A stretch of 64,000 nt of DNA from Prostheceraeus crozeri (lineage: Eukaryota > Platyhelminthes > Polycladida > Euryleptidae). A model generated the notes under the pieces. It saw only the letters and a list, made by a program, of their open reading frames with translations. It was not told the DNA's origin and made no database searches. Where the stretch lies: the NCBI GenBank assembly GCA_907163375.1, contig CAJQUW010003382.1, forward strand, positions 1-64,000, read 5' to 3'. This document shows positions 43,834 through 53,924 of the stretch, one piece after another. A program made the translations under genes and the position numbers. The number at the start of each line of letters is the position of its first letter. Position 1 is the stretch's first letter.

Positions 43834-44379
43834 TTATTTTACAATCCGCTGGGTACGTACATACTCAATGAGATAGTCTAGGATCATATTTGCTTGTTCA
43901 TGAGATTTTAGTCCAGTAATGATCACTTTACTATTATGAAAGATTGCCACATGCACAGGCAACCAACAACTAATGAGAGCTGCAGGAAAAAGTTCGGGTT
44001 CATAACACAAACTGTAACTGCTGGTACGAATCTTCAAAAATGATAGACTGTCACTCAATTGAGTAGAGATCACCATATTGTCCACAGTCAGATTCGACAT
44101 CACACACCTCTCCCTCTTCCATATCCGACGTAGTAGTCTCTGTAGCTCTAAGCGCATTGACTGCGCCGATGAATGAGAAAGGGCGCCGAGAATCTGTACA
44201 GTCCCATTTGGGAAGAGTTGAAGATTCCGTGAATTGTTCATCTTCACCACTAACATTTGAGGACGGCCCGGGTAATACTTGCTGTTTGGAAGCTGTTGGC
44301 GTAATGTTGTGAGATCGATTTTGGTGTAGAGTCTGAAGCGACGGAGAATGTTGACGATGGTGTAGCGATGGCGCTTCAT
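43834..44379 (-). CDS. TATA-binding-protein-like protein (two TBP repeats)
   Basis: 182 residues from the ATG at 44379 (the frame is open to 44523). Repeat 1, residues about 7-75: YTIVNILRRFRLYTKIDLTT, KYYPGRPQMLVVKM and LQLFPNGTVQILGALS. Repeat 2, about 84-178: TVDNMVISTQLSDSL, CYEPELFPAALI and VAIFHNSKVIITGLKSHEQA. Each shows the TBP pattern I-x-N-[IM]-V, Y-x-P-x-x-F/P-P, then F-x-x-G-x-[IV]-x-[IL]-[TL]-G. Two such repeats form the saddle that bends TATA DNA in cellular TBP. It would let the element direct TATA promoters, several of which it has. The conserved phenylalanine pairs are only partly kept. The 5' end overlaps the neighbouring ORF in another frame; the stop overlaps an AATAAA signal. 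Confidence 0.72.
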   Translation of the reverse strand: MKRHRYTIVNILRRFRLYTKIDLTTLRQQLPNSKYYPGRPQMLVVKMNNSRNLQLFPNGTVQILGALSHSSAQSMRLELQRLLRRIWKRERCVMSNLTVDNMVISTQLSDSLSFLKIRTSSYSLCYEPELFPAALISCWLPVHVAIFHNSKVIITGLKSHEQANMILDYLIEYVRTQRIVK

Positions 44380-44701
44380 GATGAAAGAATGAGTAAATTG
44401 AGCGATGTACCTTCCTTTTATACTTTTCCCAACTACCTTGATGAAATGTGAAGTTAGTATGAAGTTGGGAATGATAGAGTTGAATTCGCCGATTGTTGAC
44501 GCGCAGCCAGATGCGATTTCCAATACGTGAATGTCTTTTCATATAGAAGTATTTCAAGTCCTTCATGATATGATGTAGAGATTGAAAATGACGATAAGAT
44601 AAAACAAACTCTCTTCTCACATTTCCAGTTGAATCTTTGAAATAGACGTTTCGATCATGATCCGTTTCAATATGTTGTAGGGAATCTAATTTCCAACTCA
44701 T
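44051..44701 (-). CDS. PC4-like protein B, with a C-terminal extension overlapping the TBP-like gene
   Basis: 216 residues. Residues 1-107 are a tandem paralogue of the 44724-45092 gene (SLQHIETDHDRNVYFKD, SYRHFQSLHHIMKDLKYF, GSWEKYKRKVHRSIYSFF). The homology stops at 44380, exactly where the TBP-like ATG begins. The remaining 109 codons are open in the other frame and encode a Pro/Ser-rich then acidic tail ending DMEEGEVCDVESDCGQYGD. Either the tail is real and the two genes are overprinted for about 330 nt, or the gene truly ends by splicing near 44380. Function as for protein A. Confidence 0.6.
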   Translation of the reverse strand: MSWKLDSLQHIETDHDRNVYFKDSTGNVRREFVLSYRHFQSLHHIMKDLKYFYMKRHSRIGNRIWLRVNNRRIQLYHSQLHTNFTFHQGSWEKYKRKVHRSIYSFFHHEAPSLHHRQHSPSLQTLHQNRSHNITPTASKQQVLPGPSSNVSGEDEQFTESSTLPKWDCTDSRRPFSFIGAVNALRATETTTSDMEEGEVCDVESDCGQYGDLYSIE

Positions 44702-44723
44702 GGTGCGTGGTAATCATATCTGA

Positions 44724-45092
44724 TTAAGATTTGCATAGTAGGGCGATGAACTCACGACGAATAAATGTCATGATGGAGCGATGTATGTATCTTCTATACT
44801 TCTCCCAATTGTATTTGCGAAATGAGAAACAGTTTGCGGAATGAGAATGGTAGATTTGAATTTCATTTCTGTAATGTTGAAGCCAAACTTGATCACCCAA
44901 GGAGATGAATCTTAATGTTTCAAAATATTCCAAATCCCTCATGATATCATTGAGGTTGACAAATTGTCGCCATGTTAATGTAATTCCTCTTGATGTATGA
45001 CCATGAGAATTTTTGAAATGTACGTTTCCATCACGATCAACTCTGATATATTGTAGAGAGTCCAAAATCCAAGTCTTCATGATGTTATGCAA
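44724..45092 (-). CDS. PC4-like protein A (putative ssDNA-binding transcription cofactor)
   Basis: 122 residues; the better start is the ATG at codon 5 or 6. The pattern is D-G-N-V-H-F-K, a turn with SRG, ITLTWRQFVNLNDIMRDLE, then a second strand set (QVWLQHYRNEIQIYHS) and FSFRKYNWEKYRRYIHRSI. A beta meander followed by (I/F)-x-L/F-x-x-x-x-W/F-x-x-(L/Y)-x-x-x-I is the signature of PC4/Sub1, which binds single-stranded DNA and helps TBP-dependent initiation. Here it appears twice in one chain, like an internally duplicated PC4. The call rests on pattern only. It sits head-to-head with the penton-like gene (start 45116), so the about 23-bp gap must hold both promoters or transcripts overlap. 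Confidence 0.45.
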   Translation of the reverse strand: MHNIMKTWILDSLQYIRVDRDGNVHFKNSHGHTSRGITLTWRQFVNLNDIMRDLEYFETLRFISLGDQVWLQHYRNEIQIYHSHSANCFSFRKYNWEKYRRYIHRSIMTFIRREFIALLCKS

Positions 45093-45115
45093 AGTTGCAG
45101 ATTAGCAATATAAAA

Positions 45116-46513
45116 ATGTCGTTTTATCATATTTTGCTTAGCAATGCGGCTACAAAGAGATTTACTAGCAATCGAGCCGCACTCTTTTCTACTCCCATTG
45201 ATCATGCACAACAGCTAAATGGGAATTGGGAAGTGGGTGTCACTCAACTTGTTTATAGCAACTGTGTCTATACTTTTGATCATGAGGTGATGACTATTAA
45301 TATGAGGCGTACAGCTGCTTATCAATGTGAAAAGGGGTGCCGAGTATACATTCCACAGTGGCCAAAGAAAGATCTCTTATCATGTAAAAAGTTTATATAT
45401 GATTTCTTGAATAAAGCGTGTAAACATATTGTCCAATTTACTCCGCACAATGATGATTATAATTATGTACATCATGTAGTTGAGAAAGATTGGATTGTTG
45501 GTTTAAGTCCAAGTTTAAGAAATGATTTAGGCTACCTCGCTAGCGCCTTAACAAGCTATGATAATTTTAACGTTAATTACCACATAAGTGGTCATAAACA
45601 GTTAATATATCGAGAGGAAGCTTATTATGTAGATCTTATTCCAAGAAATGAGAAGACGTTGGTGAAGAAGATTGTGATTAAGCCAAGAAAGACAAACATG
45701 ACTCCTGAAACATTATTGAAGAAATTTAATTATCTCCTTCGAGTTGATGACAAACAAGTGGCAACATTGACTTATATTAAATCATCTAATCATATTGCAA
45801 TAAGCAAATTAAATGATGATGATCTAGTATTAGTTTGTTCAAAAGATTTTCATCAGTTCTTACGACATCGTTCTGCAGCTGTTCATGGAAAATCTGATAT
45901 GCAACATTTACCATGTGAAAGGTCAAATCAATTTGATACAGAATGGGCCGTATCTTTATACAGAAAGTGTGTAGAGCCTTTTGGTGGCTTCTTACATGAA
46001 ACAAGAGTGTTGATGCCTCGCATTATTACTTCGGTTAAATTGGTTGTAGATTATTTAAATGAAGTGATTAATGAGCAACATATTTCATTTTCTGAAAAAG
46101 AAGGTACTTTGTCTCTCACTATAAATGGAAAAGGTATTGAACTAATTATGGATAAAACTCTAATGGACATTTTGGGTTTTGATCAAAATATCTTTAAAAG
46201 TGGTACTGTAACCAAAGCTAGCGCAGACATGTCGCTATCGCGTCGTATTAACTATTTTCAGATATATTCCAATATTGGTGAAGATGTACGTGTGGGAGAT
46301 GTTGAAGCTCCATTGCTAGCAATGATACCATACCAGCCAAAAAGCTGCAGTATTTTATCTGAGCATACTTTCAAGAAAGTGCATTATACAAAGCTGAAAT
46401 CAAACTACATCCCACAAATTGATATTGCCATTTATGATGATGCTGGTGCGTTGATTCCTTTTCATAAAGATGCTGTGACAAGTATTACACTCCATTTCCG
46501 AATGAAGAGTTAA
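45116..46513 (+). CDS. Penton-like minor capsid protein, paralogue 1
   Basis: 465 residues from the ATG at 45116 (a TTG-started extension to 45095 is unlikely). N-terminal signature: FYHILLSNAATKRFTSNRAA, then LNGNWEVGVTQLVYSN. It matches the (L/Y)-x-S-N-x-x-x-x-F-x-x-N ... L-x-G-x-W-E-V-G/A motif of Polinton minor capsid (penton, single jelly-roll) proteins. The C-terminal third has ISFSEKEGTLSLTINGKGIE and a LGFDQNIF motif seen again in paralogue 2. It would form the five-fold vertices of the particle. Confidence 0.75.
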   Translation: MSFYHILLSNAATKRFTSNRAALFSTPIDHAQQLNGNWEVGVTQLVYSNCVYTFDHEVMTINMRRTAAYQCEKGCRVYIPQWPKKDLLSCKKFIYDFLNKACKHIVQFTPHNDDYNYVHHVVEKDWIVGLSPSLRNDLGYLASALTSYDNFNVNYHISGHKQLIYREEAYYVDLIPRNEKTLVKKIVIKPRKTNMTPETLLKKFNYLLRVDDKQVATLTYIKSSNHIAISKLNDDDLVLVCSKDFHQFLRHRSAAVHGKSDMQHLPCERSNQFDTEWAVSLYRKCVEPFGGFLHETRVLMPRIITSVKLVVDYLNEVINEQHISFSEKEGTLSLTINGKGIELIMDKTLMDILGFDQNIFKSGTVTKASADMSLSRRINYFQIYSNIGEDVRVGDVEAPLLAMIPYQPKSCSILSEHTFKKVHYTKLKSNYIPQIDIAIYDDAGALIPFHKDAVTSITLHFRMKS

Positions 46514-46522
46514 TGCAAAAGT

Positions 46523-48073
46523 ATGCTAATATATTTTTCCAATGTGAATAATATGGAAAGTGAAAATAAGGACTCGTTTCTAATCTACTTGCCCAGTAAT
46601 GCTTCTATGAATAAATTTCCCAAAAATAAACCATCAGACTATCGAGTAGAATTAAATCGGCCACTGCATTTAGAAGGTGAATGGGAGGTTGGCGTTTCTA
46701 GTATTTGCTATGATAGCAATATTCAGAATGTGAATGATTTGGAAGAAATGATATTGACTCCTCGCACCCATGATGGAATAACGATGAATAATGCATTTCA
46801 GTTCCCATACAATTTAACATCAGATGGAAAGTGGAACTATGAATGGATTCAGATAAAATCAGATTCTTATGAGCCATTTGGGAATGAGAAAATTATTAAG
46901 GCATTCAACAGTGGTAATACTTCCATCATGAAGAATAAAAATCAGAAAGCTTATGAGTTTACTATCTATCATTGGAGTGGGAGACAGTTCCTCCGCTTTC
47001 ATTCTTTTACTAAAGGTCTTACGCTGAGGTTGGATAGTGAATTCTATCCACATCTTGGTTTTGGTCATGGACTACATCTAACGTCAATTGCTACTGCAAA
47101 TGTTAAAAAAGTTTATTCAACTCGAATCAACAAATTTCATTATAGATTTAAAATATTTGATGAAGATGTTGTAGAATGTGAAGAACGCATCATTTTGAAA
47201 AAGCGTGGTGTTCAACCTTTATCACTTATTGAGTTAGTAAAACGATGGAATGAGACTGTGGGTAAGAAGTATGGAGAGAAAATTATGGCGGACAAAAATA
47301 AGTTGGTTATTCAGAAATATAATGACAAACTTACAGTTTATTTCTCTCCAACCTTGCGTCATTTTGTAAGACATTATACGCCTATTATTGGAAGCGGTGT
47401 GGTGTATGGTTCTCATGAATATCACACTAAAGCTGATTCAGTTAATGATGAATGGTGGGTGGACATCTATGGCGATCGCATCAAGAAAATTTACCAGTCT
47501 TATGAAGAATCTAAAGTTGCTATCAATATAATGCCGCGTCTATATCATACAGTTGAAAGCTTCATTCATGTAGTAAATCCTTATATACAACAGAAGTTGA
47601 AGCATGTGATGAAAAGTAAATATGATGTAAAGACACACCACATTTCGTTTTCAATTGAAAATCAACGCGTTGTTCTGAAACTGGGTGATGACATTCAATG
47701 TCAATTGAGTAAAAATTTGAAAAAACTCTTTGGCTTTTCAATGCTACAAACTGTGTTTGCTGCTGCGCATACGATTGGTATAGAAACACCAATGACACTT
47801 GATAAACATGAACAGCACCTTTACATTCAAAGTGATTTGATTCTACCTATTTCTGTTGGCGAGAAAAAAGAATACATTTTACGTGATTTCATTCATGATA
47901 AAGACGCTTCATATGGAATAGTCGAGAAGATGTTTGAATCTATTTTCTATCATCCCGTCGTCAAACAAACTATACCCTCTATTGCTATCAAAATTACCAA
48001 TGGTTTACAAGAGTGTATCCATGTGAAAGATACTAAATCCCTCGTAACTTTAGTGTTTCGGAAAACAAAGTGA
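46523..48073 (+). CDS. Penton-like minor capsid protein, paralogue 2
   Basis: 516 residues; the ATG at 46553 is an alternative start giving MESENKDSFLIYLPSNASM. It holds LPSNASMNKFPKNKPSDYRV and LEGEWEVGVSSICYDS, the same opening as paralogue 1 and closer to the family consensus. ISFSIENQRVVLKLGDDIQ and LKKLFGFSM match the C-terminal part of paralogue 1. The pair is a tandem duplication; they may form mixed pentons or one may be a fibre/spike. AATAAA signals for both strands lie at 48090-48105. Confidence 0.8.
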   Translation: MLIYFSNVNNMESENKDSFLIYLPSNASMNKFPKNKPSDYRVELNRPLHLEGEWEVGVSSICYDSNIQNVNDLEEMILTPRTHDGITMNNAFQFPYNLTSDGKWNYEWIQIKSDSYEPFGNEKIIKAFNSGNTSIMKNKNQKAYEFTIYHWSGRQFLRFHSFTKGLTLRLDSEFYPHLGFGHGLHLTSIATANVKKVYSTRINKFHYRFKIFDEDVVECEERIILKKRGVQPLSLIELVKRWNETVGKKYGEKIMADKNKLVIQKYNDKLTVYFSPTLRHFVRHYTPIIGSGVVYGSHEYHTKADSVNDEWWVDIYGDRIKKIYQSYEESKVAINIMPRLYHTVESFIHVVNPYIQQKLKHVMKSKYDVKTHHISFSIENQRVVLKLGDDIQCQLSKNLKKLFGFSMLQTVFAAAHTIGIETPMTLDKHEQHLYIQSDLILPISVGEKKEYILRDFIHDKDASYGIVEKMFESIFYHPVVKQTIPSIAIKITNGLQECIHVKDTKSLVTLVFRKTK

Positions 48074-48084
48074 AGTCATTGTGA

Positions 48085-48110
48085 TATGTTTATTGAAATA
48101 AAAATATGTA
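48085..48110. terminator. Convergent polyadenylation signals
   Basis: TTTATT (about 48088, minus-strand signal for the polymerase gene) and AATAAA (about 48099, plus strand) lie side by side between two convergent genes. Confidence 0.5.
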
Positions 48111-48252
48111 TATGAAAAAGTCTTTTCACAGATATAGGGGGAATGGGCTGACTGTAGGCATATATTCACAAGGAAGAAACGATCTCATGCGATACATAAA
48201 ACAACCATGTATATCTACAAAAAGCAACATCAAAATACTGAGTTAAAGTTGA

Positions 48253-51200
48253 TTATGTCAATACATCTCCTGAATGTGGTAGCGTGAGTTTTATTCTTTT
48301 GGGTGGAGGTATGTTTGTGTCAGGATGTCCATGTGGAAGAGATGTGTTATGTCCTATCCAACACCTCTTATCCTCCCATGCTGAAAGTGCTCGTTTCTTG
48401 AACGTGTACGTTTTCACAGTATGAACTTGAGATTTTAAGATTGTCATATTGACAAACGTTATAGTTTTATTTTTATAGGCCTTCTTATAGGACCGATGTT
48501 TCATTTTATGAACAATGGATTTTGATATACCTTTAGCACGCTTAATACTATCTGCACATTCTTTTAGTTTCATGGAATACATTTTAGGACGGAGGAGAAT
48601 CATTTCATCTATTTCCTTTCCTGCTGTTTCATCCTTAAAACAACCAAGTTTGGCTTTATTCTGTATGGAATAGAGTGGATGAGTGGGATTGTAGTTAGAT
48701 GTATCGAAATATTTTTCTAATGACTTACCTACTTCATTAAAATTTAAATCTTTTTGAGTGGTAATTCCTAAAAAGAAACTATCTGTATCACCACCCAGCA
48801 AGCGAACCTCTTTTACGAGAGGGCATGGTTTTAATATTTTGTAGAAGAGTTGATACATTTCAAGCTTGGAATAATCTAAAACGGCTTGCCCAATATAGAT
48901 GGGTTTGCACAACTCAACTTCTGATTTAATCATTTTAACACCTACAAGATCCTCATCGATGATGTCTCTATCAATGAAAAGAGGTGATGAGGTCAATTTG
49001 TGATATTTTTGTTCATCAACGACTAGTTTGTAATTCATACGTTTTCTAACATCCTCCATGGTCTTTCCGAATAGACTATTATTCTTATATTTATAAAAAT
49101 CCTTTTCAAAATTATTTTGGGCGAGTGCACGTTTTTGACTGTTACTATCTATGTAGGGTTTGAGGAAGGCTTTCTGTCTAAATTTGATAATGCGGTGAAC
49201 TGACTTTAGAAGCATGCCCATTTCTAAATAGAATTTTAATATGCAGAAGTGTACGAGATAATTTTTCTTATCATATTGGGTGAGTAAAAGTTTGCGGCAT
49301 GGTTTGTACCTTGGCTGTCCACACTCTGTTAAGTTATTATGAAATTGTGACATGAATGGTGAAAACATATCTTCAGTCACTTCGCCAGATTCAGGTGCGA
49401 GTGGGAAATCAGCAGTTTTATTTTTAATACTATTTGGATAAATCAAATCCACTTCAAAATAATATCCCCAATCACCTTCATCTGGAATATTCAGTATGTT
49501 TGAAGGGTTGGAGTAATACTCAAGCTCATTTTGATTTAACCAACTAAACTCGGAATGAGGTAGTGGTTTAGACAGTGAACTGCCATATAAATTATTTTGG
49601 TCATAGTACTTTAGGTGGATATGATCATCACCTACTGTTTCAGATTTTATATGATGTTTATTTACAAATGTGAGACCACCGCGTATTCCGCGCTCAAATA
49701 TATTATACATCTCCGGGTCTTGTAAGAGATGAATGGTCTCACCAGTCATTTTAAAGGCTGATTTAAAGGACATGGCTGGTAGACTGACAAAGTGGATAGG
49801 ATCTAATTTGTCTTCTTCTAATGCCACTCGTCGAAACTCCTGAAAGACATCAGCCAGCAAAATGACATCTAATTCTAAGTAAGCGATCATATAATCGCCA
49901 AACGTTTTACAATTAAATTTTAACCATGCCTCTTGAGCATGTTCATAGTCCTCTACTGGACAATCTTCACCCGTCAAATCGTTTTTGAATTTGTCAATGG
50001 AAGGAAGGGTTGTTTCATTTAGTTTAGACATTGAGCTAAAATACGCATAAGGAAAGACTCCTTTGCGAGTGATTATTTCATCCGTTAAGTTTGGATAGTG
50101 TTTCTTCAAAGTTTGACTATGGGGAAGAAACTTGAGATTACGAACGAGAGAAGCTAGTGACGCTGACATGAATTGAAATGAATCTAAAAATTTTATTTCG
50201 AAGAAGACTGTCTTATTTTCTTTAGTTTTATCTACTGGTACTTTTGCTGTCATTGCCATGAATTTTTCTCTCGTTTGTGCTATTACATTAAACTGCCACG
50301 ATTTCATCTGGCTCAACCCTCCTTTTATGAGCATATGACTGTCATAGCCCTTAAAGTTATGAAAAATGACGGGTAGTACACGACGTCTCAACCTAAGTGA
50401 AAAGTTACATTTGGAGCAGAGTGCGTTTCTAAATTTACCAGTGATGTGATCATGATCACGCACTTTCTTAATTTTATCGTCATCAAACGTTTTATGACAT
50501 TTAGGACAGGATGTGCAACTTTCAAATTTTTGTTTGTCTTCATCTGACATATGTAGTGACTTACGCTGCAATTGGGAATCATATGATTGTTGAAATTTTG
50601 CAGCTTTATCGAGAAATTCTAGAAATTTTGAAATGCAATCTTCACCTTGCCAAGTATGCATTTTGTTTTGTCTATTCCTAAAGTGGTCATGCCATACTTC
50701 ATAGCAGGATATGGCTGCTGGCTTGTGGATGATATCATCAATGTAGCATTCTATGTCTGCGTAAATGACACGCAGGGGACTTAATTCGTCACCATTATCC
50801 CTATGTGAAAATATTTTATCTTTGGGCATGCGTTCCATTTGTAATTTACCTCGCTTGCACCATTCATAGTGAGTTTCAAATTTATCTTTACTCCAAAATG
50901 AGCGGATGCAGCGGTCGCATACAAAATGTTCACCTCTTTTAGAGTGCCCCAAGTGAGTGTACAAGCGAGAGATTTTGGGAATACCACAGTAGTGCCATTC
51001 CTCGCTATCATCTTGTTTTACTAATAAGAGGTTGACTACACGTTCATAACAAGTTGAACGTGAATTATAGCGGGCACCCTTCAACCCCTTCTCCCACACG
51101 TGAACGACAATTTTAATCTTATTATGTTTTTCGAACGTTTCTACATCTTTGATTTTCATGTTGTTACTATCACAACCTTCAAAGTCTAGTTCATCCTCCC

Positions 51201-52225
51201 ACTGTCTATAGCTATAGGTGCGATCTCGATGCGCGTTGATATCATTATAGTGAAGGATGGATAGGACTGCATATTTGAAACACTGTGATTTACAATCAAC
51301 ATTGATGACAGCTTTCTTATTATACAACGTTTTTGGAAGTTTAAATGTGCCTCGAGCTGCATGACTTTCTAATAGGGAAATTTTGAATATGGCTGAGTCC
51401 ACACCATCAAAAATGAGAGCGCTGTCGCGTTGATTGAATTTATCTACATTTGATTTTAAACATTGAATGTGAAAATTTAGCCAAGACTCGCAGTCTACAA
51501 CTTCGGTTGCGGAAGAGGAAGGAATATGAAACTGTATTCTCTCCGTCACTTGACCCGTTTGAAAATCTATTTTAATATATTTTAGTTTAAGGTAGATGAG
51601 CGCCTTCATTCTAAAATTGTCTAAATTATTGAAGAGCGCTTCGATAATGTTAGAATTTTGAAGGAGCCACTCAGGAAAATCTACAATTTGAGTATTGGAC
51701 TCCATGCAGTAGTCGCGTACTAAATTATTATGTGAAACATTAATGAGGGAGATGGTAGAGGTACCGTTGGTGTAGTGATCATTTGCATGCGTGTGTTGAA
51801 GTCTGTGCGAAGATCGCTGAAAGTGACTATCAAAAGAAAGAGGGCACAAATCGCAAGGAAAGGAGATGTCATCGTCAGAATCAACTTCACCTCCGGAGAT
51901 TGACGCCGCTTTGCGTTGACACACACGTTGTTTGATGTGTCGAAGGAGACTGTGCTTCCTTGTAAACATATGTCCGCAGTCGGCACATTCCCACTCGTTG
52001 CCTTGCCGCGAGAGTCCTGAGCTGGAACTCACATCACCTGAAAGAGAAATCATTCTTTCATCTCTGTTCAAGCCTCAGTGTAGTGTTACAACCTACCTTG
52101 ACTCAATAACTCTAAACTTTCCTCGAGAAGAGAGGGCGTTGGTGATGAAGTTGATGTCTGAAATTGAGGAAGATGCTATTAGTCACACGTTTGAGGGAGA
52201 TGAGAGGAAATTTTCAACTTACCAT
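48253..52225 (-). CDS. POLB: Protein-primed family B DNA polymerase (Polinton POLB), three exons
   Basis: The main frame is 1272 codons. Exons inferred: 52225-52223 (ATG only), 52157-52097, and 52037-48253. Donors are GTAAGT and GTAGGT; acceptors AATTTCAG and TTTCTCTTTCAG. The joined frame is continuous (1282 residues); unspliced, no ATG opens the frame before codon 7. Residues in the long frame: C2H2-like zinc fingers at 29-51 and 73-93, the Polinton N-terminal domain about 150-240, a third finger at 385-405, Exo I D439/E441, an inserted zinc/HNH-like block 522-555 (DHDHITGKFRNALCSKC), Exo II N572-D577, Exo III Y731/D735, motif A D824 (YYDQNNLYG), motif B 997-1004 (NNSLFGKT), motif C D1095/D1097 (GGDTDSF). 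It copies the element from its ends with a protein primer. All catalytic motifs are intact. Confidence 0.93.
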
Positions 52226-52290
52226 TTCAACGAAATCAAGTTTAAGGTTGATACTTCTACAAGATAGAGACTTCACTCAAATAATAGTCA

Positions 52291-52315
52291 AAGAGAGAGA
52301 TCGTGCGTTCGTCAC
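52291..52315 (-). promoter_or_regulatory. Shared downstream promoter/leader motif (POLB copy)
   Basis: Minus strand reads GTGACGAACGCAC, then CTCTCTCT, about 50 nt after the TATA box at 52363-52370. It pairs with the motif at 36160-36185. Confidence 0.65.
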
Positions 52316-52361
52316 TTGTATGATTCACAGATTAAATGAAATGACCTGAATGTCACTTTGC

Positions 52362-52370
52362 TTATATACT
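52362..52370 (-). promoter_or_regulatory. TATA box of the POLB transcript
   Basis: Minus strand GTATATAAG, about 140 nt upstream of the inferred ATG at 52225. Confidence 0.65.
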
Positions 52371-52481
52371 TTCATCCTCTTCATTCATTGGATGTTCATT
52401 CTGATTGGCTGCTTGTGTATACTTAAGAATTAGAAAAATGTTAAAGTTATCATTATTCAAAGTCAGCATTTCAAAGACAAC

Positions 52482-52919
52482 ATGACAAGTCCTCCAACAA
52501 CACCAAATACCGCATTGGAGTTCTCCTCTCCATATACATCAGCAAAGGTGCTCGTTACACCAAATGCACCAAGAAAGGCGAAGGTGGAGAAGACATACAA
52601 TCTCGACAATATACGAAAGTTATCATTATCGGAGGAGGATGAAGAGGAGTTGCCCGACCTAACAGGCATACGGTGGAAATATTTACAATATGATGCCGAA
52701 GGGGTGATGGAGATGACCAGCAAGTCGCACTTGCATCAAATATGGGAGTGGTACACCCCTAACTCCCAACCGCGAACCGTGGCGGAGTGGGCGTACATTG
52801 AGAAAGTGAGGGACGCTGCAGAAGAACGTTTAAAGCAGCTCAACTGTTTTTGTAATCTATGTGAAGCCAGACTCTGGGACGATATTGACGATGAAGACCT
52901 TTTGAAATACATGCCATAA
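52482..52919 (+). CDS. Polinton protein of unknown function
   Basis: 145 residues, divergent from POLB with a 256-bp shared promoter region. A TATA-like GTATACTT lies at 52418 and a reverse CCAAT (ATTGG) near 52404. The N-terminus is Thr/Pro/Ser-rich with a TPNAPRKAKV segment. The middle carries a Ser/Glu/Asp patch (SLSEEDEEELPDL) resembling a CK2 site. The C-terminal half is helical, with WEWYTPNSQPRTVAEWAYIE and C-x-C-x2-C (CFCNLC). AATAAA overlaps the stop. No family recognised; it may be an early regulatory protein. Confidence 0.65.
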   Translation: MTSPPTTPNTALEFSSPYTSAKVLVTPNAPRKAKVEKTYNLDNIRKLSLSEEDEEELPDLTGIRWKYLQYDAEGVMEMTSKSHLHQIWEWYTPNSQPRTVAEWAYIEKVRDAAEERLKQLNCFCNLCEARLWDDIDDEDLLKYMP

Positions 52920-52985
52920 TAAATGTTTATTTCGTATTATCTTTGCTTTCATACTGACTTACTTGAATGGGGTTTTAGTGAATAA

Positions 52986-53590
52986 TTTAACCATGTATAC
53001 TTTTTCATTTGGAAATAGTAGCACGCTTAGTTTAACTTGTAAATCTTATAACATTTCATATGGACGATGATGGTAGATGAAATAGTGTCAAATAAATTAA
53101 GATAGCTTACACTTCTGATACAGGGATAGCAATCGACTGCGATCCATGTGTAAAGAGCTTGTTAGACTACGGATGGGCTTAAGTGGATGATTTAACCATG
53201 TATACTTTTTCATTTGGAAATAGTAGCACGCTTAGTTTAACTTGTAAATCTTATAACATTTCATATGGACGATGATGGTAGATAAAATAGTGTCAAATAA
53301 ATTAAGATAGCTTACACTTCTGATACAGGGATAGCAATCGACTGCGATCCATGTGTAAAGAGCTTGTTAGACTATGGATGGGCTTAAGTGGATGATTTAA
53401 CCATGTATACTTTTTCATTTGGAAATAGTAGCACGCTTAGTCTAACTTGTAAATCTAAAAACATTTCATATGGACGATGATGGTAGATAAAATAGTGTCA
53501 AATAAATTAAGATAGCTTACACTTCTGATACAGGGATAGCAATCGACTGCGATCCATGTGTAAAGAGCTTGTTAGACTACGGAAGAGAGA
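52986..53590 (+). repeat. Three tandem copies of a 205-bp unit
   Basis: Units begin TTTAACCATGTATAC at 52986, 53191 and 53396 and are about 98% identical. Each ends with GGGATAGCAATCGACTGC and CTTGTTAGACTA. The string AGGGATAGCAATCGACTGC also appears alone at 54421, joined to the second 138-bp structured repeat. No long reading frame. Confidence 0.9.
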
Positions 53591-53922
53591 AGTGTGTTAT
53601 GTTGCGTGTGGCGCGTGAGTGTCCTCCCATTTCATTCCATTCATCAATTCGTCTCATTGATAGAGACAGGTAGAACTCATGGTTCTCATAACGTATGCAA
53701 TGGAAAGTTTTAGGCAACCTTCGACAGTTGGCTAAATGTCGCCCTGGCGCGAATGCATACTACGTTGAGACAGAGGCAATCACTTGCAAACATGACGCAG
53801 AGAGGTTTAACAAGATTGACCATTGCCGAATGTCCCTTGCGGTATACATAGCTACGGGTTTCACCGCCGCCCTTTACAGGAACGCCCGTCGAAAGGAAGT
53901 ATTACACCGAACTGCATTTGCA
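53591..53922 (+). other. Non-repeat Polinton stretch with an open plus-strand frame
   Basis: A plus frame from 53695 runs into structured repeat copy 1 and ends at 54099. Its first 75 codons show no recognised motif. It may be the start of a small gene, but most of the C-terminal part is repeat. Left uncalled. Confidence 0.35.
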
Positions 53923-53924
53923 AC

